Below the pieces are notes generated by a model. It did not search any database and had not been told where the DNA came from. It worked only from the letters and a program-made list of their open reading frames with translations. A stretch of 15,481 nucleotides of DNA from JBEVMS01 sp040508515. GTDB lineage: Bacteria; Pseudomonadota; Gammaproteobacteria; Xanthomonadales; Rhodanobacteraceae. The DNA is taken from assembly GCA_040508515.1 (NCBI GenBank), contig JBEVMS010000193.1, positions 1 to 15,481 on the forward strand, in the 5' to 3' direction. Position numbers and translations under genes: made by a program. This document shows positions 1-6,846 of this stretch, piece by piece. Every line of letters begins with the position of its first letter. Position 1 is the stretch's first letter.

Positions 1-594
1 GAAAACCCGATGATCGGCTATCGCGGCGCCAGCCGTTACGTCGATCCGGGCTTCGAGCCCTGCTTCGCGCTGGAATGCCAGGCGGTGAAAAAGGTCCGCG
101 AGTCGATGGGGCTGGATAACATCTGGGTGATGATCCCGTTCGTGCGCACCTTGGGCGAAGGGCGCAAAGTGATCGAAGTGCTGGCCAAGCACGGGCTCAA
201 GCAAGGCGAGCACGATCTGAAGGTAATCATGATGTGCGAAGTGCCTTCAAACGCTCTGCTGGCCGACGAGTTTCTGGACATCTTCGACGGCTTCTCGATC
301 GGCTCCAATGACCTAACCCAGCTGACCTTGGGTCTAGATCGCGACTCCAGCATCGTCGCCAACCTATTCGACGAGCGCGACCCGGCGGTCAAGAAGCTGC
401 TGGCGATGGCGATCAAGACCGCGCGCGCCAAAGGCAAATACATCGGCATCTGCGGGCAAGGCCCGTCCGACCATCCGGACTTGGCCGAGTGGCTGATGGA
501 TCAGGGCATCGAGTCGGTTTCGCTCAATCCCGACACGGTGGTCGATACCTGGCTGCGCCTGGCCAAGAAGAAAGAAGCCAAAGCCGCCGCCTAA
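1..594 (+). CDS. ppsA: Phosphoenolpyruvate synthase, C-terminal part (5' end outside window)
   Basis: The reading frame is open from the first base and ends at TAA 592-594, leaving about 197 C-terminal residues of a protein of roughly 790. PpsA makes phosphoenolpyruvate from pyruvate and ATP, the entry to gluconeogenesis from C3 compounds, in the cytosol. The piece is the PEP/pyruvate-binding TIM-barrel domain. It starts in the NPMIGYRGASRY motif typical of PpsA and contains the PEP-utilising enzyme signature GSNDLTQLTLGLDRDS from about residue 101 of the fragment. The conserved catalytic cysteine lies in GICGQGPSDHP (codon 151 of the fragment). The Lys/Ala-rich tail KKKEAKAAA is a normal PpsA ending. 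An intrinsic terminator follows at once. The family assignment is firm; only the N-terminal ATP-grasp and phosphohistidine domains are missing, cut off by the window edge. Confidence 0.96.
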   Translation, partial: ENPMIGYRGASRYVDPGFEPCFALECQAVKKVRESMGLDNIWVMIPFVRTLGEGRKVIEVLAKHGLKQGEHDLKVIMMCEVPSNALLADEFLDIFDGFSIGSNDLTQLTLGLDRDSSIVANLFDERDPAVKKLLAMAIKTARAKGKYIGICGQGPSDHPDLAEWLMDQGIESVSLNPDTVVDTWLRLAKKKEAKAAA

Positions 595-621
595 AAGCGC
601 CCCGGCGCCACGGCCATGCCT

Positions 622-650
622 AAAAGGCGGGGATTTCCCCGCCTTTTTTT
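622..650 (+). terminator. Rho-independent terminator of ppsA
   Basis: An 11-bp stem (AAAAGGCGGGG with CCCCGCCTTTT) and a 4-nt ATTT loop end in a run of seven T, 28 bases after the ppsA stop. It is a textbook intrinsic terminator and separates ppsA from the downstream regulator. Confidence 0.93.
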
Positions 651-661
651 ATGAGATGACG

Positions 662-679
662 CTGCGCGAGGGCGCGCAG
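662..679. repeat. Perfect inverted repeat downstream of the ppsA terminator
   Basis: CTGCGCG (662-668), spacer AGGG, CGCGCAG (673-679). It lies between the ppsA terminator and the start region of the TetR gene and is followed by an AT-rich stretch (TATATTTCG). It could be a second hairpin or an upstream operator; the sequence alone does not decide. Confidence 0.4.
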
Positions 680-733
680 TATATTTCGTCATTCTCGTAT
701 TTTCTTGCACTGCAGCTTGCTTGCGGCAGCCAT

Positions 734-748
734 TGACGTCATACATCC
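734..748 (+). promoter_or_regulatory. Candidate promoter/operator region of the TetR gene
   Basis: An 8-bp perfect palindrome TGACGTCA (734-741) runs into CATACATCC (740-748), about 55-65 bp before the TetR start. The same 9-mer CATACATCC occurs at 1648-1656 ahead of the fadL-type gene. TetR-family regulators usually autoregulate and often control a neighbour through palindromes of this kind. No well-spaced -35/-10 pair was found, so this is a suggestion only. Confidence 0.3.
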
Positions 749-801
749 GTTTAAATCTCTGCCTTCCTCCTCTCGCCGTCAAGCAACTGCCAGGAGACGC
801 C

Positions 802-1623
802 ATGAGCGCCATCCACCGCGGCAACGCCAGCGACACCCGGCAGCGCTTGCTCGACGCGGCCGAATTGCTTTTCATCGAACGCGGCTACAACCAGATGTCG
901 CTGCGCCTGATCACCGCGCGCGCCGATGCCAATCTGGCTGCGGTGAACTATCACTATGGCAGCAAGGAGACACTGATCCACGACATGCTGTCGCGCCGTC
1001 TGGTCAGGCTCAATCAGGAGCGACTGGCATTGCTGGATGCCTACCAGCAGCAATCGGCCAATCCCTTGAGCTGCCAGATCCTGCTGACAATCCTCTTTGC
1101 GCCGGCGCTGCGCATCGGCCGTGATCCGACCTTGGGCGGACCGGACTTCATGCGGCTTCTTGGCCGTGTCTACAGTGACTCGTCGGGCTCCGTCGGCGCA
1201 TACCTGCAGGAACATTACCAGCCGATTTTCGATCGCTTCTTCGCGGCCTTCGCCCAAACATTGCCGCACGTGTCCCGCAGCGAACTGGGGCTGCGCCTGC
1301 ACTTTGCGTTGAAGGCGATTTCCGGCCTGCTGGCCGGCAGTGACCTGACCCAGCTAATTGATGCGTTGAGCATGGGCGAGTCACTCGATGAGGCGGAAAT
1401 CCTCGGTCGGCTGGTGTCGCTGCTGGCGGCCACCATCACCGCGCCTTTCGCCAACACACATGAAATCGCGCAGATCGCCCTTGTGCTCGACGCCGCGCAG
1501 GCGACTGCCGCAGCGGCCAATCGCCGGCGCGGTGCTGAAAAGCCGGCCCATCTCACATCGCCCGCCACGGCCATGCGTTGGCAACATCCCGCGCCAGCCC
1601 ATTCGCTCCCCCACAAGAGGTGA
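802..1623 (+). CDS. TetR-family transcriptional regulator, PsrA-like
   Basis: A 273-residue DNA-binding repressor. The start is ATG 802, because AGGAGA (792-797) sits 4 nt upstream and because the TetR domain begins just after it; an in-frame TTG at 721 would add 27 unconserved residues. The N-terminal TetR domain runs from about residues 10 to 60, with its helix-turn-helix at about 34-53 (SLRLITARADANLAAVNYHY). Its wording closely resembles Pseudomonas PsrA, and the C-terminal half (FMRLLGRVYSDSSGSVGAYLQEHY, about 117-139) also matches the PsrA-type ligand domain. PsrA binds long-chain fatty acids or acyl-CoA and represses beta-oxidation genes. The neighbouring fadL-type gene, 134 bp downstream on the same strand, supports a fatty-acid role. 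The last ~45 residues (Ala/Arg/Pro/His-rich) are low complexity and make it longer than PsrA (about 230 aa). The family is secure; the ligand is inferred. Confidence 0.88.
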   Translation: MSAIHRGNASDTRQRLLDAAELLFIERGYNQMSLRLITARADANLAAVNYHYGSKETLIHDMLSRRLVRLNQERLALLDAYQQQSANPLSCQILLTILFAPALRIGRDPTLGGPDFMRLLGRVYSDSSGSVGAYLQEHYQPIFDRFFAAFAQTLPHVSRSELGLRLHFALKAISGLLAGSDLTQLIDALSMGESLDEAEILGRLVSLLAATITAPFANTHEIAQIALVLDAAQATAAAANRRRGAEKPAHLTSPATAMRWQHPAPAHSLPHKR

Positions 1624-1647
1624 TCACGCCCCATCAGCGTATTTCTG

Positions 1648-1680
1648 CATACATCCAGCACACCGTCATGGCACGCCATG
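1648..1680 (+). promoter_or_regulatory. Candidate regulatory region before the fadL-type gene
   Basis: The 134-bp gap between the TetR gene and the porin gene holds CATACATCC (1648-1656), repeated from the TetR upstream region. It also holds a perfect inverted repeat CATGGC-AC-GCCATG (1667-1680). The inverted repeat could be a dimeric regulator site. Whether the porin is cotranscribed with the regulator or has its own promoter cannot be settled here. Confidence 0.3.
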
Positions 1681-1757
1681 GCTCTGGACGCCGTAAGTCT
1701 TCGCACGCTCCGCCCGACGCAAGAGAAGCCGCCCCACCAGCTCTCAAGGAGAATCCG

Positions 1758-3146
1758 ATGAATCCGCTACCGCTCCGTGTCCATGCCCGTCCTCTGGCCG
1801 TATTAAGCCTGGCCGGCGCCATTGCCGCCGCCATCCCGCTCAGCGCCCAAGCCGGATCGTTCCAGTTGCCGACCGTCAACGCTGCAGGTTGGGCGCGTGC
1901 GCAAGCCGGTGGTTCGCTCTATCCCAACGACCCCACGGCTGCCTACAACAACCCCGCCGCGATGGCATTCTTCACCGCTCCAGTGATGCAGGCTAGCGTG
2001 GCGGCGATCCGTCCCAGCGCACAATTCCGGGGGGAGTTCCGCGATCAGCAAGGTAACCCGGTCAGCGGCGGCAATCCCAATGGATTTGCAAAATTCAAGG
2101 CCTTCCCCAACCTCGCCTTGGTGGCACCGGTCAGCGACCGCGTCAGCCTGGGTGCGAGCGTTTCGGTGCCCTACGGTTTGGCCAGCGAATACTCGCCTAG
2201 CTGGCAGGGACGCTATTTCGGCACCAAGACCAGCGTGCAATCGATCGCCGTCAGCTTCTCGGCGAGCTTCAAGGTCAATGACGAGTTTGCCATGGGGCTC
2301 GGCATCCTGGGGCAACACACCAAGGCACAGCTCAACACCATGCTCGATCCCTACGGCTCGGCCAATGAGCTTTTTGGCGTACCGCGATTCCCGCCACAGG
2401 CCGCGGACGTGCAGCTCAACGTCAATGCCAAGCGTAAATTTTCTTTCGGCTATTTCGGCGGCTTCGTGTTCAAGCCTACACAGAGCGATACATTCGGCCT
2501 GAGCTACCACTCACGCATACGGAACAATCTCAGCGGAACCTATCGGCTCTACGGCAGCCCCGCAGGGTTGGCCGTATTGCAGCAAGCACCCCTCGTTGCG
2601 GCACAATTGGGAGTCCCCGGCGTACCTGCGCTTAGCCCCGCGGGTGGCCGTGCCAGCGCCCAACTCGATATGCCGGCGTTTGCCAGTTTCGATTGGACGC
2701 ATGCCTTCAATGATCGATTCACCCTCGGCGCCAGCGCTTTGTGGACAGACTGGTCGAGCTTCCAGAACCTAGCCCTGTATTCCAGCGGTCAACTACTGGT
2801 CGCGCTGCCCCAGCGATACAAGGACAGCTGGGTCTACTCGCTCGGTGGCGACTACAAATTGAACGACGCCTGGACACTGCGGGCCGGCCTGGGCTACGAC
2901 CAAACGCCTAGCAATATCATCAGCCGCGATCCACGCATTCCCGATGGTGCGCGTCGCTTGGTCGGCCTGGGCGTGGGCTATCAGGCCACCGAACATTTTG
3001 GGTTCGATCTGGGCTATCAGCATCAGTTCCTCAGCGACACGCCGGTGCGCCAGACCAATCCCTTGGTGCTGGGCGCAGGCACCATGGACGGAAAATTCAA
3101 AAACCACGGCGATGTCGTCAGCTTAAGCGGAACCTACCGGTTTTAG
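1758..3146 (+). CDS. fadL: OmpP1/FadL-family outer-membrane long-chain fatty-acid transporter
   Basis: A 462-residue outer-membrane beta-barrel of the FadL/TodX/OmpP1 family, which lets long-chain fatty acids and other hydrophobic compounds cross the outer membrane. ATG 1758 is chosen because AAGGAGA (1746-1752) precedes it and a signal peptide starts there; the frame is open further upstream, but that extension has no signal sequence. Residues 1-32 form the signal peptide with cleavage expected after SAQA. The mature N-terminus GSFQLPTVNAAGWARAQAG and the NNPAAM motif (about 58-63) match the FadL hatch region that plugs the barrel. Alternating hydrophobic strands follow, and the protein ends in Phe (SGTYRF), the usual C-terminal outer-membrane assembly signal. 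The PsrA-like regulator upstream suggests control by fatty acids. The exact substrate is unknown, since the family also moves aromatic hydrocarbons. Confidence 0.92.
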   Translation: MNPLPLRVHARPLAVLSLAGAIAAAIPLSAQAGSFQLPTVNAAGWARAQAGGSLYPNDPTAAYNNPAAMAFFTAPVMQASVAAIRPSAQFRGEFRDQQGNPVSGGNPNGFAKFKAFPNLALVAPVSDRVSLGASVSVPYGLASEYSPSWQGRYFGTKTSVQSIAVSFSASFKVNDEFAMGLGILGQHTKAQLNTMLDPYGSANELFGVPRFPPQAADVQLNVNAKRKFSFGYFGGFVFKPTQSDTFGLSYHSRIRNNLSGTYRLYGSPAGLAVLQQAPLVAAQLGVPGVPALSPAGGRASAQLDMPAFASFDWTHAFNDRFTLGASALWTDWSSFQNLALYSSGQLLVALPQRYKDSWVYSLGGDYKLNDAWTLRAGLGYDQTPSNIISRDPRIPDGARRLVGLGVGYQATEHFGFDLGYQHQFLSDTPVRQTNPLVLGAGTMDGKFKNHGDVVSLSGTYRF

Positions 3147-3156
3147 ACTCGTCCCC

Positions 3157-3183
3157 TAAGGGCCGCGGTTGCCGCGGCCCTTA
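3157..3183. terminator. Perfect GC hairpin between convergent genes (likely bidirectional terminator)
   Basis: TAAGGGCCGCGG (3157-3168), loop TTG, CCGCGGCCCTTA (3172-3183): a perfect 12-bp stem 11 bases after the FadL stop. Its right arm contains the TAA stop of the convergent minus-strand gene. There is no long T-run on either side, so termination may be less efficient or factor-aided, but the position fits a shared terminator. Confidence 0.7.
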
Positions 3184-3585
3184 TTGAGATAAAAGAATCG
3201 ACTGAAAAATGGCCAGGTTACCCAACAGGGGCTGGCTCAGACACTCTCGATGGCAGTAATGCAATTCGTCGGGCGAAAACGCAAACATCGCCTCGCGGCG
3301 GTGCATGTCTTCCAAAATCATCACGCTGAATTGCAGCAGGGTGAATAGCGCCATCTGCCGCGCCGCCGGCCAGCGCGCGACTTCAACCGAAGTCAGCTCC
3401 GGTATGACCCTGAGTTCATTGGCCAGCCAGCGACGATCTTCCAGCTCCGATTCGGTGGCCGGGCGCACACCCCCGAAGCAATGCTCGGCAAACTGAAACA
3501 GCGTCGCTTGGACTTGAGCGAAGCTGGGGCCTGCCACGCTATCTACGCCATCCTCCTTCTCTGAAGTCATTTTGAATAGGACCAT
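3181..3585 (-). CDS. Hypothetical protein, 134 aa, no recognised family
   Basis: I do not recognise this protein. The start ATG (3585) has GGAAG 7-8 nt upstream on the minus strand; the second in-frame Met (residue 6) has no ribosome site. The protein looks soluble, with no signal peptide or membrane helix. It is acidic near the N-terminus (EKEDGVDS) and then appears mostly helical, with conserved-looking aromatic and acidic patches (FAEHCFGG, ELEDRRWLANELRVIPE, QFSVMILEDMHRREAMFAFSPDELHYCH). It has three Cys and three His, but not in a known metal-site spacing. Its stop codon lies inside the shared hairpin at 3157-3183. Upstream it has two inverted repeats and a TTGACG -35-like hexamer, which argue for a real, regulated, single-gene unit. 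It is unlikely to be a shadow ORF because nothing convincing lies opposite. Confidence 0.7.
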   Translation of the reverse strand: MVLFKMTSEKEDGVDSVAGPSFAQVQATLFQFAEHCFGGVRPATESELEDRRWLANELRVIPELTSVEVARWPAARQMALFTLLQFSVMILEDMHRREAMFAFSPDELHYCHRECLSQPLLGNLAIFQSILLSQ

Positions 3586-3639
3586 GGCGAAGCTTCCATT
3601 ATTTGAATCTGACCGCGAGCGCTCACTAAGGTTGCGGAC

Positions 3640-3656
3640 GGCTTATCAAGTAAGCC
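3640..3656. promoter_or_regulatory. Inverted repeat in the promoter area of the orphan gene
   Basis: GGCTTA (3640-3645), spacer TCAAG, TAAGCC (3651-3656), a perfect 6-5-6 repeat about 55-70 bp before the minus-strand start. It falls where the spacer and -10 would be if TTGACG (3667-3662, minus strand) is the -35, a common place for a repressor site. Confidence 0.4.
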
Positions 3657-3661
3657 ATATC

Positions 3662-3689
3662 CGTCAACATGTAGGCGTAATCCTACATG
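3662..3689 (-). promoter_or_regulatory. 22-bp palindrome abutting a -35-like hexamer (candidate activator or repressor site)
   Basis: CATGTAGG (3668-3675), CGTAAT, CCTACATG (3682-3689) is a perfect 8-6-8 inverted repeat. On the minus strand it is followed directly by TTGACG (3667-3662), a good -35. A dimeric regulator placed just upstream of -35 is the classic activator arrangement. The -10 is poor (TAAGCC or AAGCCG), which would fit a promoter that needs activation. It does not match the Clp/CRP site (TGTGA-N6-TCACA). Confidence 0.45.
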
Positions 3690-4120
3690 CACTTTTGATA
3701 CGCCGCACGTTGCGTGCTGTCAAGTCGAGCACCGCATGAACACAATGGTGTAGACGCGGGCCGTCCTGCTGCGGCGGCGCGTGGTGCGATCACGGTGGCT
3801 TCGCAACTGTGGCGTGCACAAGCGCGAGGAAGTCCAAGGGCCGCACTGCCACGTGGCGATGCAGCCGAGCAAACGAAGGCCGTTGGACCAGACCTGCACA
3901 TAGGCACAGTGACTTGAGCAGGCGAACCGCCGCGCGGCCTCAGAGGGAGCCAAAGCGCGCCCGGAAAAACTGTTGCAAAACCTGCGAACGAGAACGCCCA
4001 GGCTTCACGTCGACGTCGCGCCGCGCGTCGCTCAACTTGCTCGGCATCGGGCTGATCAGCGCCTCCCAGGCCGTCGCGGCCACTTCTGCCCTGCGCACCT
4101 GACGCGCTGCGCCAAGGCTT
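3690..4120. other. Gene-poor stretch between the orphan gene and liuA
   Basis: Several overlapping short open frames exist on both strands. None has a ribosome site, a recognisable domain or plausible composition; all are rich in Arg, Ala, Ser and Cys as expected from out-of-frame GC-rich DNA. A 10-bp palindrome GCCACGTGGC lies at 3848-3857. In many bacteria a liu regulator gene (MerR-type liuR) precedes liuA, but nothing like it is readable here. It may be a decayed gene or a long regulatory or untranslated region. Confidence 0.5.
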
Positions 4121-4179
4121 CTGTTAACCGCTACGCTACCATCGTCGGTTGCATCCCTTTGGTTTGTTGGAGACACCTC

Positions 4180-5337
4180 ATGCGTCCGTTCCCGCTCGGT
4201 GAAGAACTCGATCTGCTGCGCGACAGCGTCCATGCGTTTGCCGAGAAGGAGATCGCTCCGCGCGCCACCCACATCGACCACGACAACCTGTTCCCGGCCG
4301 ACTTGTGGCGCAAGTTCGGCGAGATGGGCCTGCTCGGCATCACCATTCCAGAGGAATACGGCGGCAGCGGGCTGGGCTTCCTGGCGCATTTGGTGGCGAT
4401 GGAGGAAATTTCGCGCGCCTCCGGCTCGGTCGGTTTGTCCTACGGCGCGCATTCCAACCTGGCGGTGCAGAACATTTTCCATAACGGCAACGAGGCGCAG
4501 CGACGCAAGTACATTCCCAAGTTGTGCACCGGCGAGTACGTCGGCGCGCTGGCGATGAGTGAGCCGGGCGCGGGTTCCGATGTGGTCGGTTCGATGAGTT
4601 GCAAGGCCGAATTGCAGGGCGATGTGTGGGTCGCTAACGGTTCAAAGATGTGGATCACCAACGGCCCAGACGCCGACGTGCTGCTGGTCTACATGCGCAC
4701 CGCGCCGCGCGCGGCCGGCAGTCGCTGCATGACCGCGTTCATCGTCGAAAAAGGCATGCCGGGTTTCTCCACCGCGCAGAAGCTGGACAAGTTGGGCATG
4801 CGTGGCTCGAACACCTGCGAGCTGGTGTTCGAAAACTGCGAGATTCCTGCCGAGAACGTTGTCGGCGAGGTCAACGAAGGTGTGCGCGTTCTGATGAGCG
4901 GACTGGATACCGAGCGGCTGGTGCTGTCCGGCGGCCCGATCGGCCTGATGCAGGCCGCGCTGGATATCGCGCTGCCTTATGTGCGCGAACGCAAGCAGTT
5001 CAATGCGCCGATCGGCACCTTCGGCATGATGCAGGCCAAGATCGCCGACATGTACACCAAGCTGCAGAGCTCGCGCGGCTTCGCCTACATGGTCGCGCAG
5101 CAGTTCGACAACAAGGTGCGCTCGCGCATCGATCCGGCCGCCTGCCTGCTCAATGCCTCGACCAACGCGGTGCAGGTGGCGCTGGAGGCGATCCAGACCC
5201 TGGGTGGCAATGGCTACATCAACGAGTATCCGGCCGGCCGCCTGCTGCGCGACGCCAAGCTCTACGAAATCGGCGCGGGCACCAACGAAATCCGCCGCAT
5301 GTTGATTGGCCGCGAGCTGTTTCACGGCAAGGCCTGA
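4180..5337 (+). CDS. liuA: Isovaleryl-CoA dehydrogenase
   Basis: A 385-residue FAD-dependent acyl-CoA dehydrogenase, the normal length for the family. It oxidises isovaleryl-CoA to 3-methylcrotonyl-CoA in leucine breakdown and passes electrons to ETF. ATG 4180 is chosen because GGAG (4169-4172) precedes it by 7 nt and the protein then aligns from the usual N-terminus; the longer open frame upstream is not conserved in style. The first acyl-CoA dehydrogenase signature is AMSEPGAGSD (125-134). The C-terminal signature is LGGNGYINEYPAGRLLRDAK, with YEIGAGTNEIRR after it. Glu245, in LDTERLVLSGGP, corresponds to the catalytic base of human isovaleryl-CoA dehydrogenase (Glu254). Glu at this site marks the IVD/long-chain type, as opposed to the C-terminal Glu of short-chain enzymes, and strongly supports the call. 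A weak hairpin (CCGGCA/TGCCGG, 5384-5400) follows without a T-run. Confidence 0.96.
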   Translation: MRPFPLGEELDLLRDSVHAFAEKEIAPRATHIDHDNLFPADLWRKFGEMGLLGITIPEEYGGSGLGFLAHLVAMEEISRASGSVGLSYGAHSNLAVQNIFHNGNEAQRRKYIPKLCTGEYVGALAMSEPGAGSDVVGSMSCKAELQGDVWVANGSKMWITNGPDADVLLVYMRTAPRAAGSRCMTAFIVEKGMPGFSTAQKLDKLGMRGSNTCELVFENCEIPAENVVGEVNEGVRVLMSGLDTERLVLSGGPIGLMQAALDIALPYVRERKQFNAPIGTFGMMQAKIADMYTKLQSSRGFAYMVAQQFDNKVRSRIDPAACLLNASTNAVQVALEAIQTLGGNGYINEYPAGRLLRDAKLYEIGAGTNEIRRMLIGRELFHGKA

Positions 5338-5410
5338 CCCCAAGCCCCGGCAGCGATGACTTGCGTCCGCTGCCTGGCGACAACCGGCAGCGGTTGCCGG
5401 CCAGATCGGT

Positions 5411-5440
5411 TTGCCGCTGTCCATCGGACACTGCGATAAT
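5411..5440 (+). promoter_or_regulatory. Candidate promoter of the thiolase gene
   Basis: TTGCCG (5411-5416), 18-bp spacer, GATAAT (5435-5440), with TG one base before the -10 (5432-5433), which makes an extended -10. It lies 55 bp upstream of the thiolase start. This suggests the thiolase can be transcribed apart from liuA. Confidence 0.5.
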
Positions 5441-5494
5441 CCGGCGAGATCGACTTGGCGAGTCGGCAACCAAACCCCTTCCGCGGAGCATTCC

Positions 5495-6682
5495 ATGTCG
5501 GATATCAGCGTTGTGATCGTCGGTGCCAAGCGCACCGCTATCGGTTCCTTTCTCGGCCAGTTCACTGGCGTTCCTACGCCCAAGCTTGGCGCTACGGCGA
5601 TCACCGCCGCCCTGGAACAATCGGGCCTCGCCGCGACGGATGTCAGCGAAGTGATCATGGGCTGCGTGTTGCCAGCCAACCTTGGCCAAGCGCCCGCGCG
5701 CCAGGCGGCGGTACAGGCCGGACTGCCGTTCGGCACCGGCGCGACCACCATCAACAAGGTCTGCGGCTCGGGCATGAAGGCGGTGATGCTGGGTCACGAC
5801 CTGATCAAGGCCGGCTCCGCCACCGTGGTGGTGGCCGGCGGCATGGAGTCGATGACCAATGCCCCGCACATGGTCAATGCCCGCACCGGCATCCGTTACG
5901 GTGACGGCCAGTTGGTCGATCACATGGCCTGGGACGGTCTGACCAACCCCTACGACGGCAAGTCGATGGGTGTGTTCGCCGAAGCCTGCGCCGATAAGTA
6001 CCAGTTCACCCGCGAGGAGCAGGACGCCTTCGCGATCGAATCGGTCAATCGTGCCAAAGCCGCGCAGGCAGCCGGTGCGTTCGCCGGCGAAATCGTCCCG
6101 TTCACCGTCGCCGGCCGCAAGGGCGATCTGGTGGTCGACACGGACGAGCAGCCCGGCCGCTCCGACGTCAGTAAGGTGCCGACCCTCAAGCCGGCCTTCC
6201 GCAAGGACAACGGCACGGTCACCGCGGCGAGTTCGTCCAGCATTTCCGACGGCGCCGCCGCTTTGGTGTTGCTGGCCGAATCCGACGCCAAAACGCGCGG
6301 ATTGGCGCCGCTGGCGCGTATCGTCGCCCACGCCACCCACTCCCAAGAACCGGAGTGGTTCACCACCGCGCCGGTGGGTGCGATCCAGAAGGTTTTGGCC
6401 AAGGCCGGCTGGAAAATCGAGGATGTCGACCTGTTCGAGGTGAACGAAGCCTTCGCCGTGGTCGCCATGGCGCCTATCCGTGAACTGGGCATCCCGCATG
6501 CCAAGATCAACGTCAACGGCGGCGCCTGCGCCCTCGGCCATCCGATTGGCGCAAGCGGCGCGCGCCTGCTGGTAACGTTGCTCAACGCGTTGAAAGTACG
6601 TGGATTAAAGCGCGGCGTGGCGACGTTGTGCATCGGTGGCGGTGAGGCTACCGCGATCGCTGTAGAACGCCTTGACGTGTGA
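5495..6682 (+). CDS. atoB: Acetyl-CoA C-acetyltransferase (thiolase II)
   Basis: A 395-residue cytosolic thiolase that interconverts acetoacetyl-CoA and two acetyl-CoA. The start is ATG 5495 with GGAG (5485-5488) 6 nt upstream. Catalytic residues are visible: Cys90 in NKVCGSGMKA (acyl carrier), His349 in GGACALGHPIGASGARLL, and Cys379 in LCIGGGEATA (proton shuttle). The pattern NVNGGACALGHPIGASG and the length favour the biosynthetic/acetoacetyl-CoA type over 3-ketoacyl-CoA thiolase FadA. In a leucine-degradation neighbourhood it would split the acetoacetyl-CoA formed from acetoacetate after HMG-CoA lyase; a role in polyhydroxybutyrate or fatty-acid metabolism is also possible. A direct repeat GTGANCAAAACA begins at its stop codon. 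Confidence 0.94.
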   Translation: MSDISVVIVGAKRTAIGSFLGQFTGVPTPKLGATAITAALEQSGLAATDVSEVIMGCVLPANLGQAPARQAAVQAGLPFGTGATTINKVCGSGMKAVMLGHDLIKAGSATVVVAGGMESMTNAPHMVNARTGIRYGDGQLVDHMAWDGLTNPYDGKSMGVFAEACADKYQFTREEQDAFAIESVNRAKAAQAAGAFAGEIVPFTVAGRKGDLVVDTDEQPGRSDVSKVPTLKPAFRKDNGTVTAASSSSISDGAAALVLLAESDAKTRGLAPLARIVAHATHSQEPEWFTTAPVGAIQKVLAKAGWKIEDVDLFEVNEAFAVVAMAPIRELGIPHAKINVNGGACALGHPIGASGARLLVTLLNALKVRGLKRGVATLCIGGGEATAIAVERLDV

Positions 6683-6712
6683 GCAAAACAAGATTAAGCC
6701 GTGACCAAAACA
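6679..6712 (+). repeat. Paired 12-mer GTGANCAAAACA, 22 bp apart
   Basis: GTGAGCAAAACA (6679-6690) and GTGACCAAAACA (6701-6712) differ at one base and start 22 bp apart, about two helical turns. The first overlaps the thiolase stop codon. A further CAAAAC follows at 6714-6719. They lie about 135-170 bp upstream of the lipoprotein gene and could be paired protein-binding sites or chance. Confidence 0.35.
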
Positions 6713-6798
6713 TCAAAACGACGTAACCTGCGCTAACTAAGTTTTTAATTTGTCCTGAAGCGCACTGATAAAACGGTGGCGTGTTAAGAGCGAACGCG

Positions 6799-6808
6799 GT
6801 ATTAATAC
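6799..6808. promoter_or_regulatory. Palindrome GTATTAATAC before the lipoprotein gene
   Basis: A perfect 10-bp AT-rich palindrome in otherwise GC-rich DNA, 38 bp before the lipoprotein start. It contains TATTAA/TAATAC, which could act as a -10, but no convincing -35 is placed. Upstream, GATAAA (6767-6772) is an alternative weak -10. Confidence 0.3.
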
Positions 6809-6846
6809 GCCCGCCAAACGGCATTCCACGGCAAAGGAGATTCACA

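Noticed and set aside
721..801. Upstream TTG start for the TetR gene
   Set aside because: It adds 27 residues without TetR similarity and lacks a ribosome site, whereas ATG 802 has AGGAGA just before it.
3848..3857. Palindrome GCCACGTGGC
   Set aside because: It is short, isolated and not placed near a promoter or gene start; chance is a sufficient explanation.
3809..4102. Short open frames on both strands upstream of liuA
   Set aside because: Mutually overlapping, without start signals or recognisable similarity. I looked for a liuR regulator or transposase remnant and could not support either.
4642..5775. Minus-strand open frame of 377 codons opposite liuA
   Set aside because: It is antisense to isovaleryl-CoA dehydrogenase and runs into the thiolase; shadow composition.
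5219..6541. Minus-strand open frame of 440 codons opposite the thiolase
   Set aside because: It is antisense to a thiolase with intact catalytic residues; no domain or ribosome site was found.
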